Assembly (NCBI GenBank): GCA_963573305.1
Contig: OY754338.1
Coordinates: forward strand, 46,775,531 to 46,839,530
Length of the DNA stretch: 64,000 nucleotides
Direction of reading: 5' to 3'
From: Pyrrhosoma nymphula
Taxonomy: Eukaryota > Arthropoda > Insecta > Odonata > Coenagrionidae
Below the pieces are notes generated by a model. The model was not told where the DNA came from. It searched no databases and saw only the letters and a program-made list of their open reading frames with translations. This document shows, piece after piece, positions 12,841 to 22,195 of this stretch. Both the position numbers and the translations under genes were made by a program. How positions within the stretch are numbered: the first letter of the stretch is position 1; every line of letters begins with the position of its first letter.

Positions 12841-13215
12841 CTGAAACATGCCTATATATTGACGAAGTAGCCAAAAAGTAATAGATAAAGTCAATTAATA
12901 AATCTAAATTGTCGAGGTTTTCTATTTTTAATGAAAACAATGAATGTAACTATGGAAAAAATACACAATATGTTAATGTCAGGGATTTATTTGTACACAA
13001 CATTTTGGTGAAGCAGGCTAGGCTGTTAGTAAGTATTTTACCTCGTGTGAATTTTGAAAAATGCATACGCCCGTGCCATGTGTCAGCTAGTGGAAAATAT
13101 ATATGGAGTTCACTTGCCATCTATTGGCGCAAATCTTAATCACTACTCATAGCAATTGAATCATAAGTACGTACGCGGACCCTTTTATATAGCAGGTATA
13201 CGTGCACGGTACGTA
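12840..13215 (-). repeat. Dispersed repeat, Helitron-like, minus copy
   Basis: The reverse complement of about 12950-13200 matches 27908-28170 over roughly 250 bp. Shared landmarks are TATAAAAGG, CGTACGTA, GCGCCAAYAGATGGCAAGTG, TTTTCAAAAT and GCCTGCTTCAC. The 5' end of the plus copy (TCTACTACTGTATAAAAGG) resembles the TC-starting ends of insect Helitrons. The required 3' hairpin and CTRR end were not located, so the class remains a suggestion. Confidence 0.5.
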
Positions 13216-13860
13216 TACGTCGGTTTTCTCAACCGGGCGTGAAGTCCTTGCGAAGAAATAGCAATAGAAGATCGTTTTTCCTTCCGATAAAATGCAGAGA
13301 AAAAAACAAAAACAAAAGAAGGGAGGGAGAATACGTGCGTGCGAGCGTCTAATTTTTTATTTCAAGAACGCTCACGTGACGCAGCGCCGTATTTGCGGCA
13401 ATTTCACTCAGAAGTACACACTTACTTTCCCCGCATCCGAGCGTGATGGGGGCTCGTAAGCTGCCCGTTTGACTCACACGAACCGGCGGTGCGCGCGGCG
13501 AAGAGAAAGCTCAGCGCACCGCAATGAATGAACACTTAACCTCCCACGGAGAGTGTCCCCCGTGGGGATTGCTTCATTAATAACCCAGCTCCTCTCTCGT
13601 CTGCAGCCGTTGCAGGAACCACGTGAGTGTAAGTAAAGTGTCGTTTCTAATGAGAGGGCGCGTGCCGAGGTGGAATAACCGGAAATCACTCTCGTAATAT
13701 TCACGCGGTAGGAGAGAGGAGATAAAAAAATTATCACACAAAACTGACTTAAAATCTGGAATCCACAATCTGTTTTAACTCGACGCTTGACTAGTTTTGC
13801 CGGGAATCTCATTAATCACCTTTTCATCACGCAACAAGCGTTGCAATTGCAAAGTATATA
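13216..13860. promoter_or_regulatory. GC- and CpG-rich block, possible promoter or first-exon region
   Basis: Between about 13330 and 13680 the base composition rises sharply above the flanks, with many CpG dinucleotides, CACGTG E-boxes (about 13373 and 13619) and GC palindromes such as GTGCGCGCGG. A 112-codon minus frame (13474-13812) has arginine/serine-rich translation without a domain. CpG-rich islands in AT-rich insect DNA can mark promoters, but no transcript evidence is visible; an unrecognised repeat is equally possible. Confidence 0.3.
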
Positions 13861-14372
13861 CATATTTTGCTCAAGCTCCTCGCTTATTAAATAAGGACAG
13901 GTAGTTTTCCAGAATGACAAATAGGAAATATAGTTCTAGCTTATCCGTTGTGAATTTTAACATCTTAATCCCAATACATAGTATCTCTTGCATTTTTGCA
14001 ACACTTCTATCACTAAGGTTTTGCTATACGTACAGGTTTTTCTGGAAGATAATCGATTTTTAGGCGTTAGCCTCCGTGTCCTTAAAAACAAAAAAAATTC
14101 AAATTTGTAGCGGTCATCAAAATTCCTGTTTTCAATAAATGAAAATCTTCTAAAAAAGTGGAACTGAAAACATTTATCTTTTCCATTATAACGCAATAAT
14201 GATTTTCCTAAACATTTGACTTATTTAATTTTTCCATAGACTAAATAAATGCTTGATAGACGCTTCTATAGACTAAATAAATGCTTCCTTCTTTTAATTT
14301 AAATATCCTTAGCTCTTAAGGAAGTTGCAACAAATGGGGTTTAGACAAATGAGAAATGTAGGGCTTAAGAAT
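13861..14372. other. AT-rich sequence with a 20-bp tandem duplication
   Basis: The stretch ATAGACTAAATAAATGCTT occurs twice in succession (about 14237 and 14271). Otherwise there is nothing recognisable. Confidence 0.4.
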
Positions 14373-15496
14373 AACAGCCCTGGTGAAAATCGAACGCTTG
14401 GCCTAGCGTAGAGGCAGCGTCAACGGGGAGTTCTATACTCTTGGAGGAGCTTCCTTTACTCCCCGATAACTGTCCGAGATTTTTAACTCTAAACACGTTC
14501 CCCGTACTCTTCCGCAAGAGCGAACGGAGAGTGCCTCATGGTTTCTTTGACGCTTCGTTTTTCGTCTCCCCGTCAACACTTCTAAAACGCTTCCGGGGAA
14601 GGAAACGAAGAGTTGTCTGATGATTTTGTTTACTCTTCGATTTCACTGCTACTACTGCGAAAAAGTTGTAATTTTTGCTCTAAGAATAGGCTTGTGTAAA
14701 TAAAAGCTGGTTGTTCAAACGTCCCAATAATATGCAATACTTTTAGTTAATATCATGATGTACCTTCGTTGACGGACAACTTAAACTTAAATAACATACC
14801 TACGGTAATGATCGCTTCATAATATTAGATAGGAATTGAATATTATCATACGGTGTAACTAATTAATTTGTAGCAAGCCAGTTCGTACATTTCCCCTCGG
14901 AAATGCGTTATTATGTCTACATCGTATTTAAAAACATGTGCATGATGTACCAACTGCGTATACTTCATGTATTCAAATGAAGATTAATTAAGGTTGATGG
15001 CATGTTTGGCATGGGCGTTTGCTTACTTGCAATTATTCATAGAAAATAAAAAATTAGATACCATAGCTATCTATTTAGCACCTAACTTGTTAATCATGTA
15101 ACATAATCAAGGCAGTCGTAAACGAGGCATAGTCGCGGTAATCAATTTGAATTAATGGCATACCTATGCGTAATTATAGAGTGGTGATGACAAAATGACA
15201 TATATTGTTCATCTTCCACTTATTTATACTCTTCACATCTGTCCAGTTGTGGAATAAAACGCTTGGAGGATGAGCGAGGTCATGAGGAATAGTAATCATG
15301 AAAAGTAAAATGTAGAACAACATCGACATTAACAAGGAAAATTCTACTATAAGAAACATAGAGGAACTATTCCTCAACATTATCCCCAGTTATTCATAGG
15401 AAATTATATAAACTGGTCATTGAAAAGCAAAAACTCGTGAAATCCAAGCATCTAAAAACCTTTAAAAAAAACAAGTCACGGTATGTAATAAGACTT

Positions 15497-16247
15497 AGGG
15501 CCGTATTTTTAAACCATACTCTTCCTCTTACTCTTCGCCGGAGGAGGAAGAGTGCGAGTTGTGACTCTACCCACTATTCGTATTCTAGAACGTTCCTACA
15601 GCGAAACCAAACTCTTCCTCTTCGATGGAGGGGCTTGGAGGGACTGTTGAGTAGATCGCTGAAATTCTCATAACTACGTAATGCTTCGATGACGTATCGT
15701 GTGACGTTTGCTGCCCACAGTTCATTGCGGCTTTAACGAAACAGCAAGAAGAATAATTAAAGATGGAAAAAGATATTTTGATCGCTCGTTGGCCTCGGTG
15801 GCGGCGGGGTAACGTCCTCGCCTGCCAACCCAAAGGTCGCGGGTTCGAGTCCCGCCACTGGAGGATTTTTCTCCTCCCTGGACATGGTTGTGTGTGTTGT
15901 CCTTTGTTATTGTTACAACGCCTGATGTAAAATGGCCCTCGAGGCTGTATTCAGGTTGATGAAATAAATAAAATAAAATAAAATATTGCGTGATGTGTCT
16001 GGAAAAAAATGCCTAAATCTGGAGGTAATCGACGCATTCCGCCATATTAGGCCTTGGAACTGTTCCTTCTATTTTGGAGGATGGTCTGAGCCATGCTACT
16101 AATAGGATCAAGAGATTCGTTTGTTTGTAGAGAGCGTTGAGCCTACAACCGAAGAGGTACGTTTAAAAAACGCTTGGAGGTTGAGTTGTCACCACAAACG
16201 CGTCATAGAGGAAGCGTCGTTCCTCTAGGAACGTCTTAGAATACGGC
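15497..16247. mobile_element. Harbinger-like MITE with TTA target duplication
   Basis: Left terminus GGGCCGTATTTTTAAACC follows TTA (15494-15496); the right terminus, read inward on the minus strand, is GGGCCGTATTCTAAGACG and is followed by TTA (16248-16250). A 3-bp TWA-type duplication with GGGCC-starting ends fits PIF/Harbinger MITEs. The arms carry related CTTCCTC-rich subterminal sequence. It holds a SINE (15789-15983) and no coding sequence. Confidence 0.6.
15789..15985 (+). repeat. tRNA-derived SINE, full length
   Basis: The head TTGGCCTCGGTGGCGGCGG carries an A-box-like region and is followed by a textbook B box (GGGTTCGAGTCCC, 15841-15853). A body with TGTAAAATGGCC (about 15928) leads to an AAATA-type tail (15960-15983). 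Copies of the same family lie at 27284-27486 (minus) and 43021-43215 (plus). Like other SINEs it would depend on a LINE for reverse transcription and on RNA polymerase III for its transcript. Confidence 0.8.
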
Positions 16248-16277
16248 CCTTAGACCCTCTGAAACGCTGGAAACATG

Positions 16278-16352
16278 AAGCTATGATAGCCCAGTGGTTA
16301 AGGTGAGCGACTGTGAGTCGGAAGGTTACGAGATCGATGCCAGGATATAGTA
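16278..16352 (+). repeat. tRNA-like sequence
   Basis: The A box is ATAGCCCAGTGGTTAAGG (about 16286-16303) and a degenerate B box GGTTACGAGATCGATGCC follows (about 16324). Position and spacing are those of a tRNA gene, but the B box is off consensus and the acceptor arm does not pair well. It is a SINE head or a decayed tRNA. Confidence 0.45.
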
Positions 16353-16666
16353 TATTTCTTTGCTCTGTTTTCCCAAGTTTTTATTGTTTTAATTTTTATA
16401 TATCGTGTTCTTTACATCATTACTTCAATGAAAACTATTTTTAGGCAATTTTTAGAATGTAAATAGAGGCGGTAGTAGACTTGTACCCAGTCTACGCTCC
16501 GTTAACACTCCAAGACGACGCTTCGTTTACTCTCCCGTGTTCCACTTTACGCTCCCCAGACCCTCCGTTCACCCTCCTTTGTGGCTTGGTCAACTCTTTC
16601 TTCACTCTCCGATAGGAGCTTCATTGACGCCCCCTTCACGCTATATTTTCGCCAGGGAGGTTATCC

Positions 16667-17488
16667 AACGCTTTACTTGATAAGAGAAACGTGTATGGTA
16701 AATTAACCGAGCTTCAGGAGAAACGCACGTTAGCCCCGTGTGAGCGGATTATAAATCAGATCTCTTTTATTTGCCAATAACCCCTAGTTGCTTCTCAATG
16801 TTTTGTCAAAAATAAACCGGCCGCGGGATCTAGATTAATAATTAACTGACATGACAACTCAAAGGCGCGGATATTTTACAGGGACATTTTACGATATATC
16901 CTTCCGAGAAAAACGATAATTCTACTCACTTATTATCAAATTCGATATTTAAGTTACTAGTGGTTTGCCATTGAGGCTGTGGAACCAATAAAATTAAAGT
17001 CTCTGAAATTCCACTCTTTTATATCCTGAAGTCCCGCAGCTAAATTAAATTTGAATAAGTTCATTACCACAGGTAGAAGGATTCATTACGAGTTGGACAG
17101 AAGAATTTTCATTGAGTTTTCAATTTTTTCAACATTGTAACTATGATAGGATTGCGCTGGCAACACCTAAGACTGCGGGTTCAATAGTACATATTTAAAA
17201 ACCCATTCATGGATTTTTTATTTTATCAGAGTTAGCATTTCATTATCAGAATCACGTAAGAATGCTTTGAAATTATTATGTTTTCCAAATGTATAATTCG
17301 CAGCGAATAAATTACACTTCTAGGACACGACTTTGGCAGTTTCTAGTAATAGAAGAATTCAGTAACCTGTTTAATATTTCGCAAGCCGTGGCACTGATTA
17401 AAATAACGATTTCGATATGCTTAACACAACAGGAATAAGTAAAAATCCAACTTTTTCCCTTCAATGATCAATAAACTGGAATGATAAA
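16667..17488. other. Intergenic sequence
   Basis: No domain, tRNA box or repeat partner was recognised. Confidence 0.35.
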
Positions 17489-17694
17489 GCACCAAACTCT
17501 TCCATTGGTTAAAATAATACTTACAGGATATTTGTGAAGTCAAGAATTGGTTAAAATATAACGTTTCCCTTCAAATGGCGGAGGCTTCTTCTTCAATAAG
17601 CCTCCGGCATTGGAGGGGAAACGTATTTTAACAAATTCTTGTCGCGAAAAATATTCCTAAAGAGTCAATTTAATCAATGGAAGAGTTTGTTGGC
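17489..17694. mobile_element. Foldback MITE with ~95-bp imperfect arms
   Basis: The left arm starts CCAAACTCTTCCATTGGTTA and the right arm, read on the minus strand, starts CCAACAAACTCTTCCATTG. Both proceed through TTTAGGA/ACAGGATATTT, CAAGAATT and ACGTTTCCC to a CGGAGGCTT centre. The arms account for almost the whole element. No coding capacity and no clear target duplication. Confidence 0.6.
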
Positions 17695-18281
17695 TTATTA
17701 TCCCTGATTGGTTATTTTCGGTTTCCATGGTAGTACGTTAGGGTGATTACAAAATTGGCAATGTTCGAAATGTTGACCGGCTTAATCGGTTCTTGGTTCC
17801 AATCCAGTAAAAAAGAAAGGGGAAAAAATTTGGACTCGATCGGACAACGTTTAGGGGTCGCGCAACGGCTTCAAATTCTGGAAAATAGCGATTTTCCTGG
17901 TAAAAATTACATATTTGCCTAATTTCCAGGGGCATGGCTGTCTCTTGGGTGGGTGTTCCACACGGGAGATGCTTTCACAGTGTTCCAGTAGTAATTAAAC
18001 ACCAATTACGACTTCGCCCGATGTGGGGGTGCGGCAGAGGGAGGGATAATAGCGACTTTTCGATTGTCTTCGGAGTAGGTAGGGACGCTGTACATTGGGC
18101 GCATGGGCCGGGACTACATTGTTGTCTAGCCGAGATGCATCCTGAAATTCGCGGCCCTACAGTTTAGATGATTAACAGCGAGGGTGTTCGAGGGTAGTGG
18201 ACTTAGCGTACGGCTACGCACACCGAGGTTGCTACATTTTAGGAGCGAAACTCGTTTCCCTTCGTGCGGTTAAACCCGTAA

Positions 18282-18521
18282 GTGACTCCAGCATACCGAT
18301 TTTCTCTCCGGCGTTATGAGCAAGAAGACGAGGCGAGCCCATCATATTTGCATATTGGGGGCTCCATCCCACGTAGTGTGTGTCCAAAGCTCCCAACACT
18401 TCGCCAGTTCTTACAGTATTTCAAACACCTTATTGAAAATGAGAAGAAAACTGTTCGTGAAACTGCCAGGCTGACTATCTGGAAATCTGAGGTGAAAATA
18501 TTTTATTTTTATTTTGGCTAA
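18282..18521 (+). CDS. Hypothetical transposon-borne protein fragment, plus strand
   Basis: The reading frame contains LPTLRQFLQYFKHLIENEKK and TVRETARLTIWK, which look like coding sequence (helical, basic), in contrast to the surrounding frames. The frame is followed by GAGGTGAAA, a possible splice donor at about 18492. The segment resembles the N-terminal part of uncharacterised proteins that I have seen repeatedly in insect genomes and that behave like transposon products, but that is recollection and not a search result. It sits inside the 17739-20290 element and faces the minus-strand fragment. Confidence 0.4.
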   Translation: MTPAYRFSLRRYEQEDEASPSYLHIGGSIPRSVCPKLPTLRQFLQYFKHLIENEKKTVRETARLTIWKSEVKIFYFYFG

Positions 18522-18543
18522 CAATGATCACACAAACCATATG

Positions 18544-18775
18544 TCACTCATAATTTTCTACAGCATTTTTATCATCATAAATTTCCCTATGCTCAGCTAC
18601 AATTGCTAACAAATATTGCCCTTGCTCTTCATCTTTGGTTAGGTTATTACCAGTAAAAAACTTCGTTATCAAAGCAACCCCTCTTTCAGCCGTGCCATTT
18701 ACTACTATAATTTTCAGAACTATTAGCCGTCCTGCGGAATAATTTTCATTCTTCATCCACAAATCTGGATCCTGC
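18544..18775 (-). CDS. Hypothetical transposon-borne protein, last exon
   Basis: After a good acceptor (TTTTTAATGCAG, complement of about 18776-18787) the minus strand encodes DPDLWMKNENYSAGRL, an IIVVNGTAERGVALITKF segment, LTKDEEQGQYLLAIVAEHR and a short acidic tail ending in a stop. The motif VVN..AERGVALI..(L)TKDEEQ..LL..V recurs, as far as I recall, at the C-terminus of uncharacterised insect proteins of mobile-element type. A second minus frame (19207-18956, with YYAPVWYRAP and a W-rich end) may be an upstream exon. No catalytic triad can be named. Confidence 0.45.
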
Positions 18776-18955
18776 ATTAAAAATGATCTGTCAATGACAA
18801 GGAAATCGAAGAATGTGCTAGTTTTTGTTGTTCACAAAATCAGAAGCCACTTTTTCACGAGAGATAGGATACGCCTTAGCCTGGGGACTCTTCTGCCCTT
18901 CCCTCTCGTTACTTTTTTCCCCATTTCTTGTTTTTAATGTTATGTAATATTTGGA

Positions 18956-19207
18956 TCAAAAAAGCGAGCCCCACAATAACTTTAGTACAGAACCAAAAAT
19001 GTGCTGCAAATATTTCATAGAATATCTTCCAGTGATTGCCACTTTTTTCTTCTGAGCTAAAACTTGTAAGAAGTGAAGGTCATTGCGTGGCTCCTCCGCT
19101 GCAAAAGGTGCCCGGTACCAGACCGGCGCATAGTACGTAATGATAACGCACACACGGAAGAAAGCGCTCTCGAGCTTAGCAGTTAAATTAAATTGTTTGC
19201 TGAACAT
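18956..19207 (-). CDS. Possible upstream exon of the same transposon protein
   Basis: An 83-codon minus frame begins with ATG and contains VCVIITYYAPVWYRAPFAAE and a C-terminal SMKYLQHIFGS segment. It lies upstream of the 18775-18544 exon on the same strand inside the TIR-bounded element, so it may belong to the same gene. It is not recognised on its own. Confidence 0.3.
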   Translation of the reverse strand: MFSKQFNLTAKLESAFFRVCVIITYYAPVWYRAPFAAEEPRNDLHFLQVLAQKKKVAITGRYSMKYLQHIFGSVLKLLWGSLF

Positions 19208-20299
19208 TCAAATCTTAATGCAATACAATGCCTTTGCCATCCACCGAGCTTTATCGATTGCACTTGGCTTTTTGAACGAATAGACAGCATCCTCAGGAAC
19301 GCCGAGGAACATGATGGTCAAATCAGAAGCTCCTTATAATCCCCGCGTGGTTGTTTAATCTGGAAACAATAGACGAAATGCAAATTCAATAAACTGGTGA
19401 CGTAAATAAGAACGGCAGTACGAACTTTACAGGAAGTTGTAACGGTACCTGAACTTCCTGGATGCAGAATTTAAGAACTTCGTCGGGGTTGGGAATATTC
19501 CTCAGGCAGCGTTAAGACACTGATGTGTCGTAGATTAAGTAAAATTTCAGAAAAAAGATGAATGAAAGAAATTCAAATTAATGTACTTAAATTAATGACT
19601 CATTGACGTATAAAAGGTACCTTGACGTTTCTCTTTACGATGTTTGCGCACCGAAAATTTCAAGAACGTTTTTATCAATCCAAAGAGTATGTGTAGTTGC
19701 TATTGATGCGGCAGTTATGGCATCGACAGCGTTCCGGTGACTTGTCTGGGTCTTTTCTAACGAGGATTCTCTTTGTCTAAAAGCCGTCTTATTCGTTTCC
19801 TAACAGAACCTTGGGTTAGGCTTAAACTCTACGTATGACATATTAAGTTAAACATTAAAGAGGAATTTTACAAAATAACAATATGTGCTTTAATTTACTA
19901 ACCCTTATCCTTGGAATCGTCGTCGGTAAACGATTTTCAGGACTCGCGGTGCATACACGTTTCACCTCCACTTTTCCCAATAGCTGATCGAATCTCCACT
20001 CCTCCTTTTCTGTGTCCCAGCTGATTGGGACCGTTTTACTTTACCTTCATCGTGCTTAGCAATATCCTTGTCGACACAGCTCATGTAACCGAAGCGGTTT
20101 TCCCTCATGGACTTGTAGAATAATCAATCCTCTTCTAGCTTCATCATATCCATGGCATTGATATGGCCAATGTCAAGAGTATTGGCTTGGTCAGTCATTA
20201 ACTTATTGCGCCGCGTCTCCAAGCGTTTGGAACCAAGAACCGATTAAGCAGGTCAACATTTCGAACATTGCCAATTTTGTTATCACTCTAGTAGTACGT

Positions 20300-20430
20300 A
20301 TTTGGTTTCAGCACCCTATTATCATCCTCTTTTCCTCATTCTCTCTTCTCTGAGTCCACATTTCGGCACCATACAACGCTATACTCCAAACCCTTCGTCA
20401 ACCTAATCTATTCATAATAATTACTTAGGA
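20300..20430 (-). pseudogene. Short non-LTR ORF2 C-terminal scrap
   Basis: The minus strand around 20400-20340 reads GLEYSVVWCRNVDSEK and RENEEKR in mixed frames, resembling the ALYGAE.W.L...E tract found just after the RT core of non-LTR elements. It is very short and uncertain. Confidence 0.3.
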
Positions 20431-20547
20431 TAATTTTAATAGCTTAAGTCCGGACATTGTATAATTCCTCCCGGTCAGTAACTCAGGATGTACAAAAAAA
20501 TGAGGAAATTCCTTGAGTAGGTCCCAGTAAGTAGTTTGTTTCATCAA

Positions 20548-20615
20548 CATCTACTTCCACATAATACCCTGAATGGCACCTCAAGAGCGTGTGGTAGGGG
20601 GTTAGTTATCACCAG
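20548..20615 (-). repeat. Dispersed repeat with CACCCC/GGTGGC and ATGTAGATG tail
   Basis: Its complement contains CTTGAGGTGCCATTCAGGGT and GTAGATGTTGATG. Two diverged relatives are at 36325-36395 and 40915-40995 (plus), which share TCACCCC, CCTGTAGGTGG or CCTTGAGGTGG, and a TGTAGRTG tail. The class is unknown. Confidence 0.45.
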
Positions 20616-20640
20616 AATGCAATTCTCTATATCCTAATTA

Positions 20641-20757
20641 AGTTAATGACGTATTATTACTCATTATTAAGACAAATTTAGTACTTTTCAACAAAATGTT
20701 TTACGTACGACGCGTTTCGCCGATTTACGGCATCTTAAGGTCAGGTGTACCTCCAGG
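20641..20757 (-). repeat. Penelope-type terminal repeat, family 2, minus copy
   Basis: The complement matches the plus copy at 21046-21160: CCTGA, GCCGTAAATCGGCGAAACG, CGTCGTACGTAAA, GAAAAGTAC and TTTGTCTTAATAATGAGTA. In this copy a few extra bases split the CTGANGA core, so the ribozyme-like motif is damaged, while the 4-bp helix, GAAAC and GTC parts are kept. Confidence 0.6.
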
Positions 20758-21540
20758 TATTTTAATTGTTCCATTATTACGTTCATAGTTATTTTAATGA
20801 TGTGCTAAGTAAATTCAATCCTCTGTAATTTTCTGGGACCTTTTTATCGCATATTTTGAAAATAAGTATCAGGATGCATTCTTTCCATTCTGTTGGTATT
20901 GACTTTGATTCAATATGTTTCCTGTACATGCATGCTTCCTGTACGACTTTTTTATATTTGTGCGTTTATGTAGTTGCAGAATACATTATTACACATACCT
21001 TATGTAAAATTAGTAGCATAACTATTGTTTAAACTATGGTGTGGTGTAGTGTACCTGACAATGCCGTAAAGCGGCGAAACGCGTCGTACATTAAAAATTT
21101 TGTAGAAAAGTACCAAGTTTGTCTTAATCATGAGTACTAATATACGTAACTTCTACAAAGTAAAGCCTGCCACTGTGAAGTTTATAAGTTGATGACATTA
21201 CGACAATAATTTCATTGGCAAAAACCTGCAAACACTTGCCAGGAGGAAAAATTCTCCAACATGCACTACACTATAGGTATGCTACCAATTTTACACAAGG
21301 TACGTGTAATAATGTATTCTGCAACTACATAATCGCACAAAGATAAAAAAGTCATACAGGAAGCATGCATGTACAGGAAGCATATTAAATCAAAATCAAC
21401 ACCAACAGAATGAAAAGAATGCATCCTAATACCTATTTTAAAAAGATGCGATAAATGGTTCCAGAAAATTACAGAGGATTGAATTTACTTAGCACATCAT
21501 TAAAATCAACTACCAACGTAATAATCGAAAAATTAAAATC
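20758..21540. repeat. Large inverted repeat of an RT gene segment
   Basis: Segment 20758-21030 is the reverse complement, at roughly 85-90 percent identity by eye, of 21268-21540. Shared landmarks include CAGAGGATTGAATTTACTTA, GTATTCTGCAACTACAT and GCATGCATGTACAGGAAGCA. The right arm continues into the RT coding region at 21455. Between the arms lies a family-2 Penelope-type repeat (21046-21190). The simplest reading is an inverted duplication linked to that insertion. Confidence 0.7.
21046..21190 (+). ncRNA. Hammerhead-like ribozyme in a Penelope-type terminal repeat (family 2)
   Basis: From 21050 the plus strand has GTGTAC, CTGACAA, a GCCG-TAAAG-CGGC helix, GAAA, ACGCGT and GTC, then GTACAT. 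This is the type I hammerhead order. Helix I would pair GTGTAC with GTACAT (GTAC fully, then one A-U and one G-U). Helix II is 4 bp and helix III is the very short AC/GT type known from Penelope-like elements. The core CTGANGA has one change (A for G8), so this copy is probably inactive. Confidence 0.55.
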
Positions 21541-21940
21541 GAAAATGACATTGAAAGATGAACAACATGGTTTTCGAAGCGGAAGATCTTGCAATGACGC
21601 TATATTTGTAGTCCGGCAAATAGTAGAGACATTAATTAAGTACAACAAACCTGCTTTCATGTATTTTATGAACAAAAGGCCTTCGGCAGAGTTTGTCTAA
21701 CAGATCTGTTTAGAAGTATGCAAAAATGGAAAGTTACTTCGACCTCAATAGAAGTAATCCAAGATATGTGTATGGGAGACAAAAAAAATCATTAAAATTA
21801 ACGGAGAATTCTCCGAATCAGTCATAGTCGAAAAAGAAATTAGACAAGGGGACTCCTGCCCGCTACTTTTTAACCTAGTTATGGACGAAATAATAAAAAA
21901 TATAAATAACCTAAAAGGATATAGACTCGAAGGAAATAAT
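21360..21940 (+). pseudogene. Non-LTR reverse transcriptase, 5' half, split by Penelope insertion
   Basis: Plus-strand translation gives the classic RT blocks: IPIFKK, then VPENYRGLNLLSTSLKS, DEQHGFRSGRSCNDAIF, a YF(M)NKRPSAEF block where a catalytic Asp is normally found (fingers/palm motif A), an EIRQGDSCPLLFNLVMDEII block in a shifted frame, and GYRLEGNN. At least three frameshifts break it. The protein resumes at 24784 on the far side of a Penelope-like element. In the motif A block the usual aspartate reads Asn, so the copy was probably already dead. Likely CR1/RTE-like. Confidence 0.75.
21927..21940. repeat. 14-bp target site duplication, left copy
   Basis: TCGAAGGAAATAAT is repeated exactly at 24784-24797. 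The pair brackets the Penelope-like element and lies inside the coding sequence of the host RT pseudogene, so removing the insertion joins the GYRLEGNN and INTICYADN parts. Confidence 0.85.
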
Positions 21941-21980
21941 GTTTTTCGATGAATAACTGTTACTAATACCACTTTTATTT

Positions 21981-22032
21981 AAATTAAGCGACCCGGGTTT
22001 CAGTGGATAATCACCATCATCATGCATTAATT
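21981..22032 (-). ncRNA. Hammerhead-like ribozyme copy 1 (3' terminal repeat)
   Basis: The minus strand reads AATTAATGC, ATGATGA, a GGTG/CACT helix, GAAA, the ACC/GGT short helix III, GTC, then GCTTAATT. Helix I pairs AATTAA(U)GC with GCTTAATT almost perfectly. The only core fault is C3 changed to A (ATGATGA rather than CTGATGA). Helix III, the GTC cleavage triplet and helix I are intact. Confidence 0.6.
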
Positions 22033-22195
22033 GAGATCTGTTAATCCTATTTTTTCCGTAGTTACGTAACGGAAAGGGAGAAGAAGTTTGAAACGGAGGC
22101 CAGAAAAGGGTAAAAGGAAGGGTAAAGGGATGCGTTAATGAGGGTTTTGTCGTGTTTATTCAAAATTTTTAAAATTTCCAACTGCTCTCTTGAAT

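Larger units (their letters stand above)
14373..16666. mobile_element. Outer nested DNA element, Tc1/mariner-like ends
   Basis: Left end ACAGCCCTGGTGAAAAT (from about 14373) and right end, read inward on the minus strand, ACCTCCCTGGCGAAAAT (to about 16666) form imperfect TIRs. TA flanks both. The interior near both ends is rich in similar but not identical phrases such as ACTCTTC, GGAGCTTC and ACGCTTCG. No transposase is visible. The element is interrupted by the MITE at 15497-16247. Identification rests on short TIRs only. Confidence 0.4.
17739..20290. mobile_element. 2.55-kb DNA transposon with 63-bp TIRs and 9-bp TSD
   Basis: The terminal inverted repeats 17739-17801 and 20228-20290 differ at only three positions (start TAGRGTGATWACAAAATTGG). 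The perfect 9-bp direct repeat GTAGTACGT flanks the element (17730-17738 and 20291-20299). Long TIRs with a 9-bp duplication are the Mutator/MULE pattern, but no MULE transposase is visible and another superfamily is possible. The interior holds two convergent protein remnants (18282-18521 plus, 19207-18544 minus). TIR similarity of about 95 percent suggests modest age. Confidence 0.75.
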
